From contig JAAYWH010000052.1 of the NCBI GenBank assembly GCA_012516785.1, positions 1-57,613 of the forward strand: DNA of 57,613 nucleotides. The letters are read 5' to 3'. Under the pieces are notes generated by a model, which did not search any database, had not been told where the DNA came from, and saw nothing but the letters and a program-made list of their open reading frames with translations. Below, in pieces: positions 17,089 to 26,128 of the stretch; position 1 is the first letter of the stretch; every line of letters begins with the position of its first letter. Both the position numbers and the translations under genes were made by a program. The DNA is from Methanomicrobiales archaeon (GTDB lineage: Archaea > Halobacteriota > Methanomicrobia > Methanomicrobiales > Methanospirillaceae).

Positions 17089-17113
17089 GTATCCCACAGT
17101 GTCAGTGGGATAC
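17089..17113. repeat. Perfect 9-bp inverted repeat upstream of the methyltransferase
   Basis: GTATCCCAC (17089-17097) and GTGGGATAC (17105-17113) are separated by seven bases. It may be an operator for the methyltransferase gene, a hairpin in its leader, or a terminator for something reading leftward. There is no flanking T-run on either side. Confidence 0.45.
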
Positions 17114-17384
17114 GCTCCTCAATGTTGGCTATGAAAAAATGTGTATGCCTCAAAAGCGCCCTGTCGCATCACAGGAGACGCCACTGTGGCGGGCGTAAGC
17201 CTGATGCATAACCCCAAGAAACGTCTCTTGAACGAACGACACTCTTTTGATAGGCGAGGAAAACAGGGATGAAATGCCACTCTGCCCTCAATAACAAATT
17301 GCAGGATTTCAATGCGGGACAATCGCAAACAAGATGAAACGCCAGAGGCTTTTTCATTCGTAAAATAGAGGGGAGAAGCCCCCC
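17114..17384. other. Intergenic stretch, no gene recognised
   Basis: Only short minus-strand frames of 60-70 codons exist, overlapping each other in different frames without ribosome sites or recognisable motifs. I see no gene here. Confidence 0.4.
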
Positions 17385-17693
17385 TTATTTTTTTCCCGCG
17401 GCTGCAGCCTTTTTCACATTTGCGATCACGTCATCGACTCCGATCACCGGCTTGATATCAAACTGGATATACGGAAGCCAGGTCACGACAGTTGCATGCA
17501 GGGAGGTTTCATCGCTCTCAGCAAAACAGTACCCTTCATTGCTGTCACAGGTGATACCCCAGTCCAGCAGCTGGCCGGATTTCAACTGGGCTTTTACCCC
17601 TTCAAGCAGTGCCAACCAGTAGTTCACACGTTCTCCTGGATTTTCCGGGACGGTCATCGGGTTCATCTTCCATTTCATGTAGAATTTTGTCAT
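17385..17693 (-). CDS. Small conserved protein, probable ferredoxin-like fold, function unknown
   Basis: I do not recognise a named function. The 102-residue protein starts MTKFYMKWKMNPMTVPENP and has a helix (WLALLEGVKAQLKSGQLLDW), a Cys-containing turn (GITCDSNEGYCFAE) and a closing VVTWLPYIQFDIKPVIG. The pattern strand-helix-strand-strand-helix-strand fits a small alpha/beta ferredoxin-like fold of the kind seen in dimeric muconolactone-isomerase-like archaeal proteins. The start at 17693 is chosen over a much longer upstream frame because GAGGTG sits eight bases before it and the protein opens with a typical beta strand there. It is monocistronic. Confidence 0.7.
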   Translation of the reverse strand: MTKFYMKWKMNPMTVPENPGERVNYWLALLEGVKAQLKSGQLLDWGITCDSNEGYCFAESDETSLHATVVTWLPYIQFDIKPVIGVDDVIANVKKAAAAGKK

Positions 17694-18028
17694 TGCATCA
17701 CACCTCTTGCTGGAATATCTGCTCTGATGGTTTCTGCTTCGATTAAAAAGAGGGGGAATCCAAATCTCCCGATCAATTCCTGTGGTACTTCCAGAGCCGA
17801 TAGCGGATAGGGCAATGGTTGGAATAAAACTATCGCATGACAGGCATGCAGACAAGAGCACCACCACGGTAACCTGTTGTGAGGATGCGGTTGTTGAGAA
17901 GGGGTGAAGGAATCGGGAGAGGTGAATCCAACACGAGTCTCTCATTCACCGCCCGGTCAGGCGGAATATATGGTTCCTGGAGTTCCGCAGAATTTTGTTC
18001 GGCATTTGTTTTCGATTGCTGGTTTCTG
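17694..18028. other. Intergenic stretch, no gene recognised
   Basis: This region separates the small conserved gene from the radical SAM gene. It contains only chance frames, some of them antisense to the 3' end of the radical SAM gene. No repeats or clear terminator were seen. Confidence 0.4.
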
Positions 18029-18742
18029 TTACAGAGAAGAGAGCTCCTGGCTCGTCCGGGAGAAGAAGTCATCCGTAAGGGCGAACTCAAGCCCGTATTT
18101 CCGGTACACCCAATCAGCGTAGTGATAGTTCATGCGGTCAACAATGTAATAGTCGATCGTTCCTTTGAGAAGTGGGGCAAGCCCCTCAGATCCGGGGAGC
18201 ATCGGGGCGATCATCGCAAAGGTCCTGATCCCCTCGCTGTGTAATCTCCCCAGAGCGGCGATCCGTTCCGGTATAGGTGGCGCATCTGGTTCGAAGATCT
18301 TCCTTATCTCTTCTTCCGCAGTGGTTATCGTGAGGCCAACCTCAAACCCCCCGGCCTCCCTGATAATGTCGATGTCACGCAGGACCAGGGGAGAACGGGT
18401 CTGGATGATCACCGGCCATTCGTTCCTGGCCAGGATCGCCAGGCACTGCCTGGTCAGCTGGTATTGTGCCTCCAGGGGCTGGTACGGGTCACACACCCCG
18501 CTTACCCATACGGTCCCCCGTTGCTTCCTTCGTATCTCCTTCTCGAGTAATTCCGGTGCATTGATCTTCACATCGACGAATTCGCCCCATGGTTCCTTGT
18601 GTCCTGTCACCCGTTTCATGAAGCGGGCGTAGCAGTAGGTGCATCCATGCTGGCAGCCGGTATAGGGATTGACAACGTAACGATGGATCTTCGAGGGGGA
18701 GAGGATGGACTTTGCCCGGACTTCCTTCACAACCAGAGTCAT
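18029..18742 (-). CDS. Radical SAM protein, SplB/Rv2578c-like
   Basis: The 237-residue protein has the radical SAM cluster GCQHGCTYCYARFM (Cys-x3-Cys-x2-Cys) directly after the opening SPSKIHRYVVNPYTG. It also shows VWVSGVCDPYQPLEAQYQLT and PVIIQTRSPLVLRDIDIIR, typical of the spore-photoproduct-lyase-like COG1533 group. These proteins bind a 4Fe-4S cluster and SAM; the substrate of this branch is unknown, with possible DNA-repair relatives. The start at 18742 (MTLVVKEVRAKSIL) is preferred, because the upstream extension to 18832 reads as a chance hydrophobic stretch. Confidence 0.88.
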   Translation of the reverse strand: MTLVVKEVRAKSILSPSKIHRYVVNPYTGCQHGCTYCYARFMKRVTGHKEPWGEFVDVKINAPELLEKEIRRKQRGTVWVSGVCDPYQPLEAQYQLTRQCLAILARNEWPVIIQTRSPLVLRDIDIIREAGGFEVGLTITTAEEEIRKIFEPDAPPIPERIAALGRLHSEGIRTFAMIAPMLPGSEGLAPLLKGTIDYYIVDRMNYHYADWVYRKYGLEFALTDDFFSRTSQELSSL

Positions 18743-18854
18743 TTCAGAGCTTCGTTGTTCTCTATTCTTCCCCAGGTGATATGATACCTTGGGAGCAACC
18801 GGCACACTTAATATCACAAAAAAAATAACCACCCCTCAAGAGGGGGATGCTTCT

Positions 18855-20915
18855 ATGGCCTGCATTTCAAACGGGATATACCCCTCCGGACATTTCGCTC
18901 CATCTTCTTCCACACTTCCTGAAGGTCACAATCGCCTCCCCAAAGGCTTGTGGGATGAAAAAGAGTCCACAAGAAGAATCTCAGGAGTTTGTCTCTATCG
19001 GGAAGGCAGTAACGGGTCAAAAAAATTGAAAGGAAATCCGATCCTGGCACTCCTTCTGATAGTACTGGTTGGTCTTCTGATCACTTCTGCGACGGGTGCC
19101 ATGGTGACAGATGTGGCAGCCACGAGCCCTTCGCTGGTCCTGTCACCGTCATCAGGAAAAGCCGGAAGCTGGGCGAAAGCGGCTGGGAGCATGTTTTCTG
19201 AAGAAGGAGATCCAGAATTTCCCCCGCAGACGGTCATCAGGTTCAATGGGATTGAGGTTGCCAGCGCCTACGGGGGCGGCTCTTTTTCCATCTCATTCCA
19301 GGTTCCCTCCGGTATCCCTCCCGGGGTCTACCCTGTCCAGGCCGTCCGGGGTTCTCAATCGGCAACTGCGACATTTACGGTGGTGACGCTCCCGGTTGCG
19401 AACTTTGCGATGGATCCTGCTTCCGGCACAGGCCCTGCACCCCTGGTGGTGCAGTTTACCGAAACTTCAACGGGTTCGCCGACATCGTGGTGGTGGAGTT
19501 TCGGGGATGACAGCACCTCTCCGCTGCCGAATCCATCACATACGTACCGGAAAAACGGCACTTACTCGGTTACGCTGACAGTCACCAACATGGCAGGAAC
19601 CAATGCAAGAAAACGAACAATTACTGTCTACGAGCCGACCTTGATGGTATCACCTCTCTCAGGGAAAGCGGGCAGCATGGTGACAGCGACCGGAAGTTCC
19701 TTTTATTATGACGAGAAGAGTGCGTCCCGGATAACCCTGTTCTTCAACGGGATTGAAATCACCCGTGATATTCCCATGACAAGGAGCGGGACTATGGGTT
19801 CTTTTACGGCATCGTTTATCATTCCCGCGGATACTGCACCAGGGAGCTACACAGTCCGGGCTGAAAGCCAGGCAGATGGCGCAGAGACACCATTCACGGT
19901 TACCAACCTCGCCCCCAGGGCTCTCATCGATGCCACCCCTCCATCGGGAAAGGCACCTCTCTCTGTTCATTTCAACGGTTCACGATCCTATGACGAGGAC
20001 GGTTCCATCAGATCCTACAGCTGGAACTTCGGAGATTCGAAATCAGCGACCGGACCAGCAGCGGATCACACCTTCAGCCAGCCAGGGGAGTATCGCGTGA
20101 TCCTGACGGTTACTGATAACCAGGGCTCTTTGGGAACTTCCTCGTTCATCATACGAACGGACAACACCCCCCCGATTGCTGATGCACGTGGTACGCCTGC
20201 TTCGGGTCCGGATCCCCTGACGGTCAATTTTGATGGTACCTTTTCCCATGATCCGGACGGGAAGATCCGGTCTTTTTCCTGGGATTTTGGCGATGGCTCT
20301 GGTGAGCAGACCTCAAGCACAAGCCACCAGTACCGGGATCCGGGTTCCTATACTACAGTTCTCACGGTAACCGATGATCTGGGAGCAACCGGTAAGGATG
20401 AGGTGGTAATCACGGTCGGGAACGAGCATCCCGTTGCGGTGATCGGTATCTCAGCGAAAAGTGGATCTGTACCCTTGATGGTAACCTTTGACGGGTCGCG
20501 TTCATTTGACCCTGACGGCACTGCACTCACCTATTCCTGGGACTTCGGGGATGGAACAACAGGGGCCAGCAAGACTACCAGTCATACGTACGAGGAAGAA
20601 GGGACCTATGATATCTCCCTCGTGGTGACGGACATGCATGGTGCTTCAGGACGGGCAGAGGAGACCGTGATCGCCGAATCGCCATTTCCTGTCGTGCCGC
20701 TTATTGGCGGGGCACTGATTATTGCCGGTACAGCCATCGCTCTCTGGTATATCCGCCAGCAGATAGTCAAACGTAGGCTTCCCTCACCAGAGTTCCATAT
20801 TACTACTGACAGCGGACTGGAATATGAGACTGGGATGAAGAGAACATCGGATGAATTCCCTGACATCTCGGTGGAAGTCAGGTCAGGGATCTGGAAGGAG
20901 GGGGATAAGAGATGA
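18855..20915 (+). CDS. Membrane-anchored surface protein with IPT-like and four PKD domains
   Basis: From the ATG at 18855 (GGGGG eight bases upstream) the product is 686 residues. After an unusual hydrophilic N-terminal stretch of about 60 residues comes a membrane helix (NPILALLLIVLVGLLITS). Then follow an IPT/TIG-like fold (LVLSPSSGKAGS...), a PKD domain (WWWSFGDDSTS), a second IPT-like fold (LMVSPLSGKAGSMV), and three PKD domains with the WDFGDG-type core (SWNFGDSKS, SWDFGDGSG, SWDFGDGTTG). A second helix (VVPLIGGALIIAGTAIALW) is followed by a basic cytoplasmic tail of about 50 residues. The domains are extracellular beta sandwiches used in adhesion and S-layer proteins. The next gene overlaps its stop by four bases, so the tail and that protein may interact. 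A TTG start close to the first helix is a possible alternative. Confidence 0.85.
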   Translation: MACISNGIYPSGHFAPSSSTLPEGHNRLPKGLWDEKESTRRISGVCLYREGSNGSKKLKGNPILALLLIVLVGLLITSATGAMVTDVAATSPSLVLSPSSGKAGSWAKAAGSMFSEEGDPEFPPQTVIRFNGIEVASAYGGGSFSISFQVPSGIPPGVYPVQAVRGSQSATATFTVVTLPVANFAMDPASGTGPAPLVVQFTETSTGSPTSWWWSFGDDSTSPLPNPSHTYRKNGTYSVTLTVTNMAGTNARKRTITVYEPTLMVSPLSGKAGSMVTATGSSFYYDEKSASRITLFFNGIEITRDIPMTRSGTMGSFTASFIIPADTAPGSYTVRAESQADGAETPFTVTNLAPRALIDATPPSGKAPLSVHFNGSRSYDEDGSIRSYSWNFGDSKSATGPAADHTFSQPGEYRVILTVTDNQGSLGTSSFIIRTDNTPPIADARGTPASGPDPLTVNFDGTFSHDPDGKIRSFSWDFGDGSGEQTSSTSHQYRDPGSYTTVLTVTDDLGATGKDEVVITVGNEHPVAVIGISAKSGSVPLMVTFDGSRSFDPDGTALTYSWDFGDGTTGASKTTSHTYEEEGTYDISLVVTDMHGASGRAEETVIAESPFPVVPLIGGALIIAGTAIALWYIRQQIVKRRLPSPEFHITTDSGLEYETGMKRTSDEFPDISVEVRSGIWKEGDKR

Positions 20916-21460
20916 AAATAACACTGGATAAACCGGTGGTAAATCCACAGACGATTGACAAAGCGATAACCGATTTGGTAAACAGCAGCCACCGGGACGA
21001 CTTCAGGGAGATTATCGCCTGGACCATCAGGACCGGGCTTGGTGAGAAGGATGCCCGGGAACAGCTGATCAATACCCTGACGACCTGTATCTCGAAAGAG
21101 CTGAGCAAAGGCCTCGTTCAGGTCTCCATCCAGCAACTCGAAGGAGAGCGTGAAATCAGAGCGGCATATGAGCAGTCGCTGCAACCCATCTATCCGAGGG
21201 TCGACTTCATCGTGAAGTCAGGAGCATTCGACGTATGGACCACCACCTACTGGTTCAGGGTGACGTCAACAGTCAAACTGGATGACCTGTCTGTCCGACT
21301 GATAAACAATGAAATCACCGGTTTTCGGTCGGGCATCATGCAGGCGTTCGTGACCCTTGCCTATTGCGGCCATGAAAAGGAGAATCCGGAACCCTTCACG
21401 CTCTTTGAGAAGAAGAAGGTACTGGAGGTGAAACTGCCGGAAGTGGTGAGGTTTGAATAA
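20912..21460 (+). CDS. Cytosolic protein of unknown function coupled to the PKD surface protein
   Basis: I do not recognise this 182-residue protein. It has no signal peptide or membrane helix. It opens with a helical part (TIDKAITDLVNSSHRDDFRE) and has a mixed beta region with AFDVWTTTYWFRVTSTVKLD. The ATG overlaps the stop of the PKD gene in ATGA, so translation is coupled and the two products are likely made in equal amounts. The context suggests a cytoplasmic partner for the tail of the PKD protein, which is inference only. An AT-rich region with a run of A residues follows the stop. Confidence 0.65.
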   Translation: MKITLDKPVVNPQTIDKAITDLVNSSHRDDFREIIAWTIRTGLGEKDAREQLINTLTTCISKELSKGLVQVSIQQLEGEREIRAAYEQSLQPIYPRVDFIVKSGAFDVWTTTYWFRVTSTVKLDDLSVRLINNEITGFRSGIMQAFVTLAYCGHEKENPEPFTLFEKKKVLEVKLPEVVRFE

Positions 21461-21598
21461 AAAAACCTCTGTCGTGGGCTGAACAGAAATGAGAATTTTT
21501 CGGCTTCTTTCAACCGAATACCTGATTGATATTTTATTTTTTCTTATTATTTGACTTTCCGGCCAATGGTACTTAAAATTTTTAATGTGTGGGCTCTC

Positions 21599-22879
21599 TC
21601 ATCCCCTTTGCCAGATGTGTTCCCTCATCCATATTTTTACCTTACCCTTCACCGATCTCTTTTCGTTTTCGAAATCCAGTCTCTGTCTCACATCACTTTC
21701 TCTTCCCTTTGATAGCAATTCCTCATCCGAATCTCCTGTAGTGGTCTCATTTATCTTCTCAGGGAGAGTTCCGCCTTCTGGCCACCTGAACAGGATTGGA
21801 CCTTCTGCATCTATGTAAACAAAGGTGTTCTGTTTCTGCAGAATTTCTCCGTCATCGTTTTCTTCCATATCACCCCAGGAACCGCTGTTGACGAACCGCT
21901 TATGGTATTCTGGAGAGTATCGATCCTTGCTGTCATCTGCAAAATGGGTGTGCCCGAAAACAATGGTATCTGCAGTGATGTTATCGCCGAGCGTTCTCTT
22001 CCAGAATCCTCCCTCGACAATCTGCTGAATTGAGTCGTTTTTTACAAAATCTCTCAAACTGATTTTATCCCAGAATCTGCGAAAAGTTGACGGCTCGATG
22101 CTGAACATGAATATGACCAGCGATATCCCAAACAGGATGTATATCAGCCAGTCGATGGTTTCCAGCCATGCGGATAGTGGGGGAATTACGTTTAATCCGT
22201 GTACTATGATGATATAGAATAGTGACCCAACGAACAGAAGTCGGAAGATCCATTTGATTGTTTTATTTTCCCGGAACATTGTGTAATTTTTCGATACCCA
22301 CCCAGGATAATTCTGGAAGACCCCTGTAAAATTGAACAGGGTATCGAACTGCTGACCATGCATGAAGAAGTACGAATGTGTCCCTATGTGAATACCGGTA
22401 TATCGATCATGCTTATCTTTGCTGGAAGGCCATCGTCGATTGATAATCGTCAGTTTTCCCCTTGGGTTAATGGGAAATGAGCCCTTGTAGTCAGCAATCT
22501 CATCATCATGATTTCCAGCAACGTATACCACTTCCGAGTCAAGGTCCAACAGGAACTGTATCAGGTAAAAACTGTCACTGATCACCGAGCCACGGCTGTT
22601 GTTTCGTGGACTCCATAGGTCAATAATATCACCCAGGAGAATAATTTTGGTAGGAGGGAGTAATTTTTTTTGTCTCCCGCTGATCGATAACTCGATTCCT
22701 CCGCTCTGCACAAGTAGCTTGATAAATGCGAGGAATTTTGGTAAATCTGCGGGAGGCGAGTCATGAAATTCACGATCATGCTGCTCGCACGTATCAAGGG
22801 CGAGATGGAGATCAGAAATGACAATGACACTCCGGTCCTCCGGAATTCTCTCTCCTTCGAGTTTTGATTCTTTTGTCAT
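21599..22879 (-). CDS. Calcineurin-like metallophosphoesterase with two membrane helices
   Basis: The 426-residue protein has the full metallophosphoesterase motif set: ISDLHLALD (Asp23, His25), LLGDIIDLWS (Asp84), AGNHDDE (Asn123, His124) and FGHTHFADD (His310, His312). It should bind two metal ions and cleave phosphoesters. Unusually, two membrane helices (about residues 210-227 and 242-260) are inserted between the third and fourth motifs, so the catalytic domain would be tethered at the membrane. A further His pair (IGTHSYFFMHGQQFD) lies before the helices. The gene starts 12 bases after the IPT membrane gene ends, so they form an operon. The substrate is unknown; UDP-2,3-diacylglucosamine-type or nucleotide substrates are guesses. 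Confidence 0.85.
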   Translation of the reverse strand: MTKESKLEGERIPEDRSVIVISDLHLALDTCEQHDREFHDSPPADLPKFLAFIKLLVQSGGIELSISGRQKKLLPPTKIILLGDIIDLWSPRNNSRGSVISDSFYLIQFLLDLDSEVVYVAGNHDDEIADYKGSFPINPRGKLTIINRRWPSSKDKHDRYTGIHIGTHSYFFMHGQQFDTLFNFTGVFQNYPGWVSKNYTMFRENKTIKWIFRLLFVGSLFYIIIVHGLNVIPPLSAWLETIDWLIYILFGISLVIFMFSIEPSTFRRFWDKISLRDFVKNDSIQQIVEGGFWKRTLGDNITADTIVFGHTHFADDSKDRYSPEYHKRFVNSGSWGDMEENDDGEILQKQNTFVYIDAEGPILFRWPEGGTLPEKINETTTGDSDEELLSKGRESDVRQRLDFENEKRSVKGKVKIWMREHIWQRG

Positions 22880-22891
22880 AGTGATTCTCTT

Positions 22892-24349
22892 TTATTGAAT
22901 CAGAGGCTTCTTCACCTCAAGGTCCATTGTCTTGGCATTGATCCCTCTGATTTCAATATGGTGTTTTCCTTCTTCGGGGAACACATAATTGAAGTTACCA
23001 TAATTCCTGCCGTTCATGGCACCGGGCATGAAACTGCTGGTGGCAATATTCACCCCGTCTATGAAGAAACTGGCACGGAACTGGATTCTTCCCCAGGATG
23101 GCGTGCCGGGAGGTACATCAAATTCAAAGAAAAAATGATACCGTTTATCTGGTATGAAATGCCCGATAGGGGGAATCCTGTATCCCTGGTTGTAAGGGTC
23201 ATCAATCCATATTTCCTGTATGATATCGGCATCAATCTCGATGATCCCTCGTATTCTCTGTGGATCGCCCACCACCGAAATTTGCCCGTTAACGGTCTCG
23301 CCCCGGGCCATAATGCGGAGATTGTGGCTGCCAGAAGCTACGGTCTTTGGGAGGGAAAATTCTATTCGCGTCTCCTCCCAGCGCCTGATGGTAGAAGAGG
23401 ATATTCGCTCCTCATCGATCATAATCGTGTCCTGCTGCACCCCGAATCCTGTACCAAGCAGTGTCACAATCCCCATCGGTTCAACATCTTTCGGGATAAC
23501 CTCCCTGATGGAAGGTGATACCCGGACAGCTGCTGTACCGGAATCCGGTGTCTTTACAGCCATGACTGGTTGCACCGTGCCAGTCTCCTCACTCTTTTCG
23601 ACTTTCCCCGAATAGGCCTGGTTGCCAAGGTACCCGGTCGCAGAGAGTCCCATCAGGAAGAGGAGGGTGGGGTTGATATCCGGCATTCCTTTTACGAGCA
23701 GGTTATCTGGGCCGGTTGAAAAAGCCGAGGCAATAAAGGTGCCTGCGTAAATAGCGAGGGCTGCAAATGTCCACAGGAACAATTGGACACGCAGGAGACT
23801 GGGTCTGCCGTTCTCCTCAAGCATGGATGCATAGTCCGGTTCAAAGTAAGTCTCACCCTCATCACGTGGTTTGACCCGCTTATATGCAGAAATACCCTGG
23901 CTTGCAATGGGGATTGCAACGCTGATACCCATCAGAGCGAAGAGGTTTGTCGGAAGAGAAGAAACTGAATCAACGGCAGCTTCGGCTATTTCCTCCGCTG
24001 CCGGTGTCATGGCAACCGTGGTTTCGACAATCCCGGCAGCGTCACCTGCAGGATTCATCAGATAGAGGATCCAGAGCGTAATAGAGAAGAATGATATCAA
24101 GAGCGTCCAGCATAAGAATTGGAACGCTGACAGGCTTGCATGGTCATTATCATCGAGAAGGACCCTCAAAAGGATGAAGTGTTTCAAAGCATCAGTGGAG
24201 TCTTCGGGAGGCCATAATCGTGACGCTGACCGAGCTTTTGCATGAGTCCGTCCATAACGTGAGATGAAATGTGCAAAAAAGATGACAGTGGCAATGAGAA
24301 TGAACGAGATCACCATAGCCTCGACCAATTGAAATACATCAACAGGCAT
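22892..24349 (-). CDS. Membrane protein with C-terminal IPT/TIG domain, unknown function
   Basis: I do not recognise a named family. The 485-residue protein has about five membrane helices in its first half (around residues 10-30, 76-97, 133-151, 189-210 and 226-243). An IPT/TIG-like fold follows, from SIREVIPKDVEPMGIVTLLG to about 360. The C-terminal jelly-roll-like part (HFFFEFDVPPGTPSWGRIQF) resembles a carbohydrate-binding or biofilm-type beta sandwich. It is the first gene of a two-gene operon with the membrane metallophosphoesterase. A TATA element (CATATATAG, 24371-24380 on the minus strand) lies about 25 bases before the ATG, with no Shine-Dalgarno, so the message is probably leaderless. 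Confidence 0.75.
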   Translation of the reverse strand: MPVDVFQLVEAMVISFILIATVIFFAHFISRYGRTHAKARSASRLWPPEDSTDALKHFILLRVLLDDNDHASLSAFQFLCWTLLISFFSITLWILYLMNPAGDAAGIVETTVAMTPAAEEIAEAAVDSVSSLPTNLFALMGISVAIPIASQGISAYKRVKPRDEGETYFEPDYASMLEENGRPSLLRVQLFLWTFAALAIYAGTFIASAFSTGPDNLLVKGMPDINPTLLFLMGLSATGYLGNQAYSGKVEKSEETGTVQPVMAVKTPDSGTAAVRVSPSIREVIPKDVEPMGIVTLLGTGFGVQQDTIMIDEERISSSTIRRWEETRIEFSLPKTVASGSHNLRIMARGETVNGQISVVGDPQRIRGIIEIDADIIQEIWIDDPYNQGYRIPPIGHFIPDKRYHFFFEFDVPPGTPSWGRIQFRASFFIDGVNIATSSFMPGAMNGRNYGNFNYVFPEEGKHHIEIRGINAKTMDLEVKKPLIQ

Positions 24350-24369
24350 GGTAGAAAGATTTTTTACCC

Positions 24370-24381
24370 CCTATATATGTG
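24370..24381 (-). promoter_or_regulatory. TATA box of the IPT/metallophosphoesterase operon
   Basis: CATATATAG on the minus strand lies about 25 bases from the ATG at 24349, the normal distance for a leaderless archaeal transcript. No other element was seen. Confidence 0.5.
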
Positions 24382-24616
24382 ATTGCCATGCATCTTTTCA
24401 TACATATAAGAAAACCCCGCAGACGAATAGCTCCTTTGAACATGACGAAAATAGGGCAGGGAACAGGGTGCATCTAAAAATATTTGTGTATCCTGTCAGT
24501 AGCTCAAGGAATTCAAAAATCCCAATTTTGTTGACAGGGGGGAACCAAGACTGCCTTACTCTAAAAAATTATAACCTATACAAGAAATCAACTTTTACCA
24601 CTAGGGGGTAATCACC

Positions 24617-26128
24617 ATGCTGAATCTCAATTCCTGTAAGGTGAGATGGGACAAAAATAACCAGATCCCACGGATGATCTCGAACATCGAGGAAAAACCA
24701 GGACACGGTACACCCCGAAAAATAGCTCAAGATTTTTTACATGAGAATAAAGACGTCCTGAAAATTTCTGCACCACTATCGGATCTCAGGTATGAAAGGA
24801 CCGTGGAAAGTCTGGCGGGATTTACCGTTCTTTTTCAGCAGTACTATGAAAATATGCCGATTAATGGGGCATGGGTGGCAGTCCATATCGATAAAAAGAA
24901 CCGCATCTTTATGGTCAAAAACGATACCGTTCCGATGGAACGAATCGAAGAGGCTTTTCCGAGACGGATACCAGCTGATACGCTGGATGAGGCGGTTGAA
25001 ACGGTAATTGCCGATACGATCAGTGAGTATGGTGAACTGGACTCTGATCTCTTCAGGGAAGAGATGATCTATGCAAAACAAGGCCATATTCGTGCAGTCT
25101 GGAAGGTGAAGTTCAGTACAAAATACCCAAGAAAGGGTTCCTGGATCCTTTTCTTTGATCGCAATACCGGCTCTCTTCTTGAGGAGCGGGATATGCTCTG
25201 GAAGGTACATGGAAAGGGAAAGGTCTTCAAACCGAATCCGGTGGTAACCCTCAATCGCGATGATCTCCTGGATTATGCCGATACGAATGACGTGATCTTA
25301 TCAAAAGCTTACAAGACCGTTGTTCTGAAGGATCTCGATCAGAGCGGGTTCCTGGCGGGACCGTATGTCGACACCGTAAATACGGAGAATCGTGCATCAT
25401 CACCCTGTTTTGATTTCAAATGTACGAGAGATGATGATCGCTTTGAAGAGGTGATGGCCTACTACCACATTGATTCCGTTCAGCGGTATATACAGTCACT
25501 GGGATTCAGGAACGGCACAAGCATCCTTGCCCATCCTGTTAAAGTGAACGCTCATGGTTCACCAGAGGATCAATCATGGTTCGATCCCACCACCGGAAAG
25601 AAGGATATCACCTATGGGAGCGGTGGGGTTGATGATGGCGAGGACGCTGAAATCATCATCCATGAATATGGGCATGCTCTTATGGATGCCATCATACCTG
25701 GATTTGGGCAGAGTGGCGAGGCTGAAGCGATCGGAGAGGGATTCTCTGATTATCTTGCGGGAAGCTTCTTTGCAAAATATAAAAAATCGGATCGGAAAAT
25801 TAAACTAGCCGAATGGGATGCCAAAGGATATAGCGGAAGGGGGGAGGAATGCCTGCGGCGCCTTGACAGCCGCAAACACTATCCCGAAGAGATGACAGGA
25901 GAATGCCATGAAGACGGAGAGATCTGGTCTGCCTGCCTGTGGGAAGTAAGAACACTGCTTGGTATAAAAAAGGCTGATACCATCATCATTGAAAGTATCT
26001 TCTATCTGAATCAGTATTCTGGGTTCAAGGACGGAGCGTTAGCAGTTATCCAGGCTGAAAAGAACCTGAATGGAGGAAAGAAGACCCGTAAGCTGGAGAA
26101 GCTATTCAGGGAACGGGGGATAGTATAA
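24617..26128 (+). CDS. M36/thermolysin-like zinc metallopeptidase without signal peptide
   Basis: The 503-residue protein ends with a zinc peptidase domain. IIIHEYGHALMDAI (HExxH at 349-353) is followed 21 residues later by GEGFSDY, giving the third ligand Glu374. The N-terminal part has the FTP/PepSY propeptide layout of fungalysin-like enzymes: LAGFTVLFQQYYENMPING, then AVWKVKFSTKYP and DRNTGSLLEE. Relatives are secreted, but this one starts MLNLNSCKVRWDKNNQ with no hydrophobic leader. The ATG is supported by GGGGGT about eight bases upstream, and no in-frame upstream signal sequence was found. So it is either cytoplasmic, exported by a non-classical route, or released by lysis. It is AT-richer than the trp region, hinting at transfer. 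Confidence 0.85.
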   Translation: MLNLNSCKVRWDKNNQIPRMISNIEEKPGHGTPRKIAQDFLHENKDVLKISAPLSDLRYERTVESLAGFTVLFQQYYENMPINGAWVAVHIDKKNRIFMVKNDTVPMERIEEAFPRRIPADTLDEAVETVIADTISEYGELDSDLFREEMIYAKQGHIRAVWKVKFSTKYPRKGSWILFFDRNTGSLLEERDMLWKVHGKGKVFKPNPVVTLNRDDLLDYADTNDVILSKAYKTVVLKDLDQSGFLAGPYVDTVNTENRASSPCFDFKCTRDDDRFEEVMAYYHIDSVQRYIQSLGFRNGTSILAHPVKVNAHGSPEDQSWFDPTTGKKDITYGSGGVDDGEDAEIIIHEYGHALMDAIIPGFGQSGEAEAIGEGFSDYLAGSFFAKYKKSDRKIKLAEWDAKGYSGRGEECLRRLDSRKHYPEEMTGECHEDGEIWSACLWEVRTLLGIKKADTIIIESIFYLNQYSGFKDGALAVIQAEKNLNGGKKTRKLEKLFRERGIV

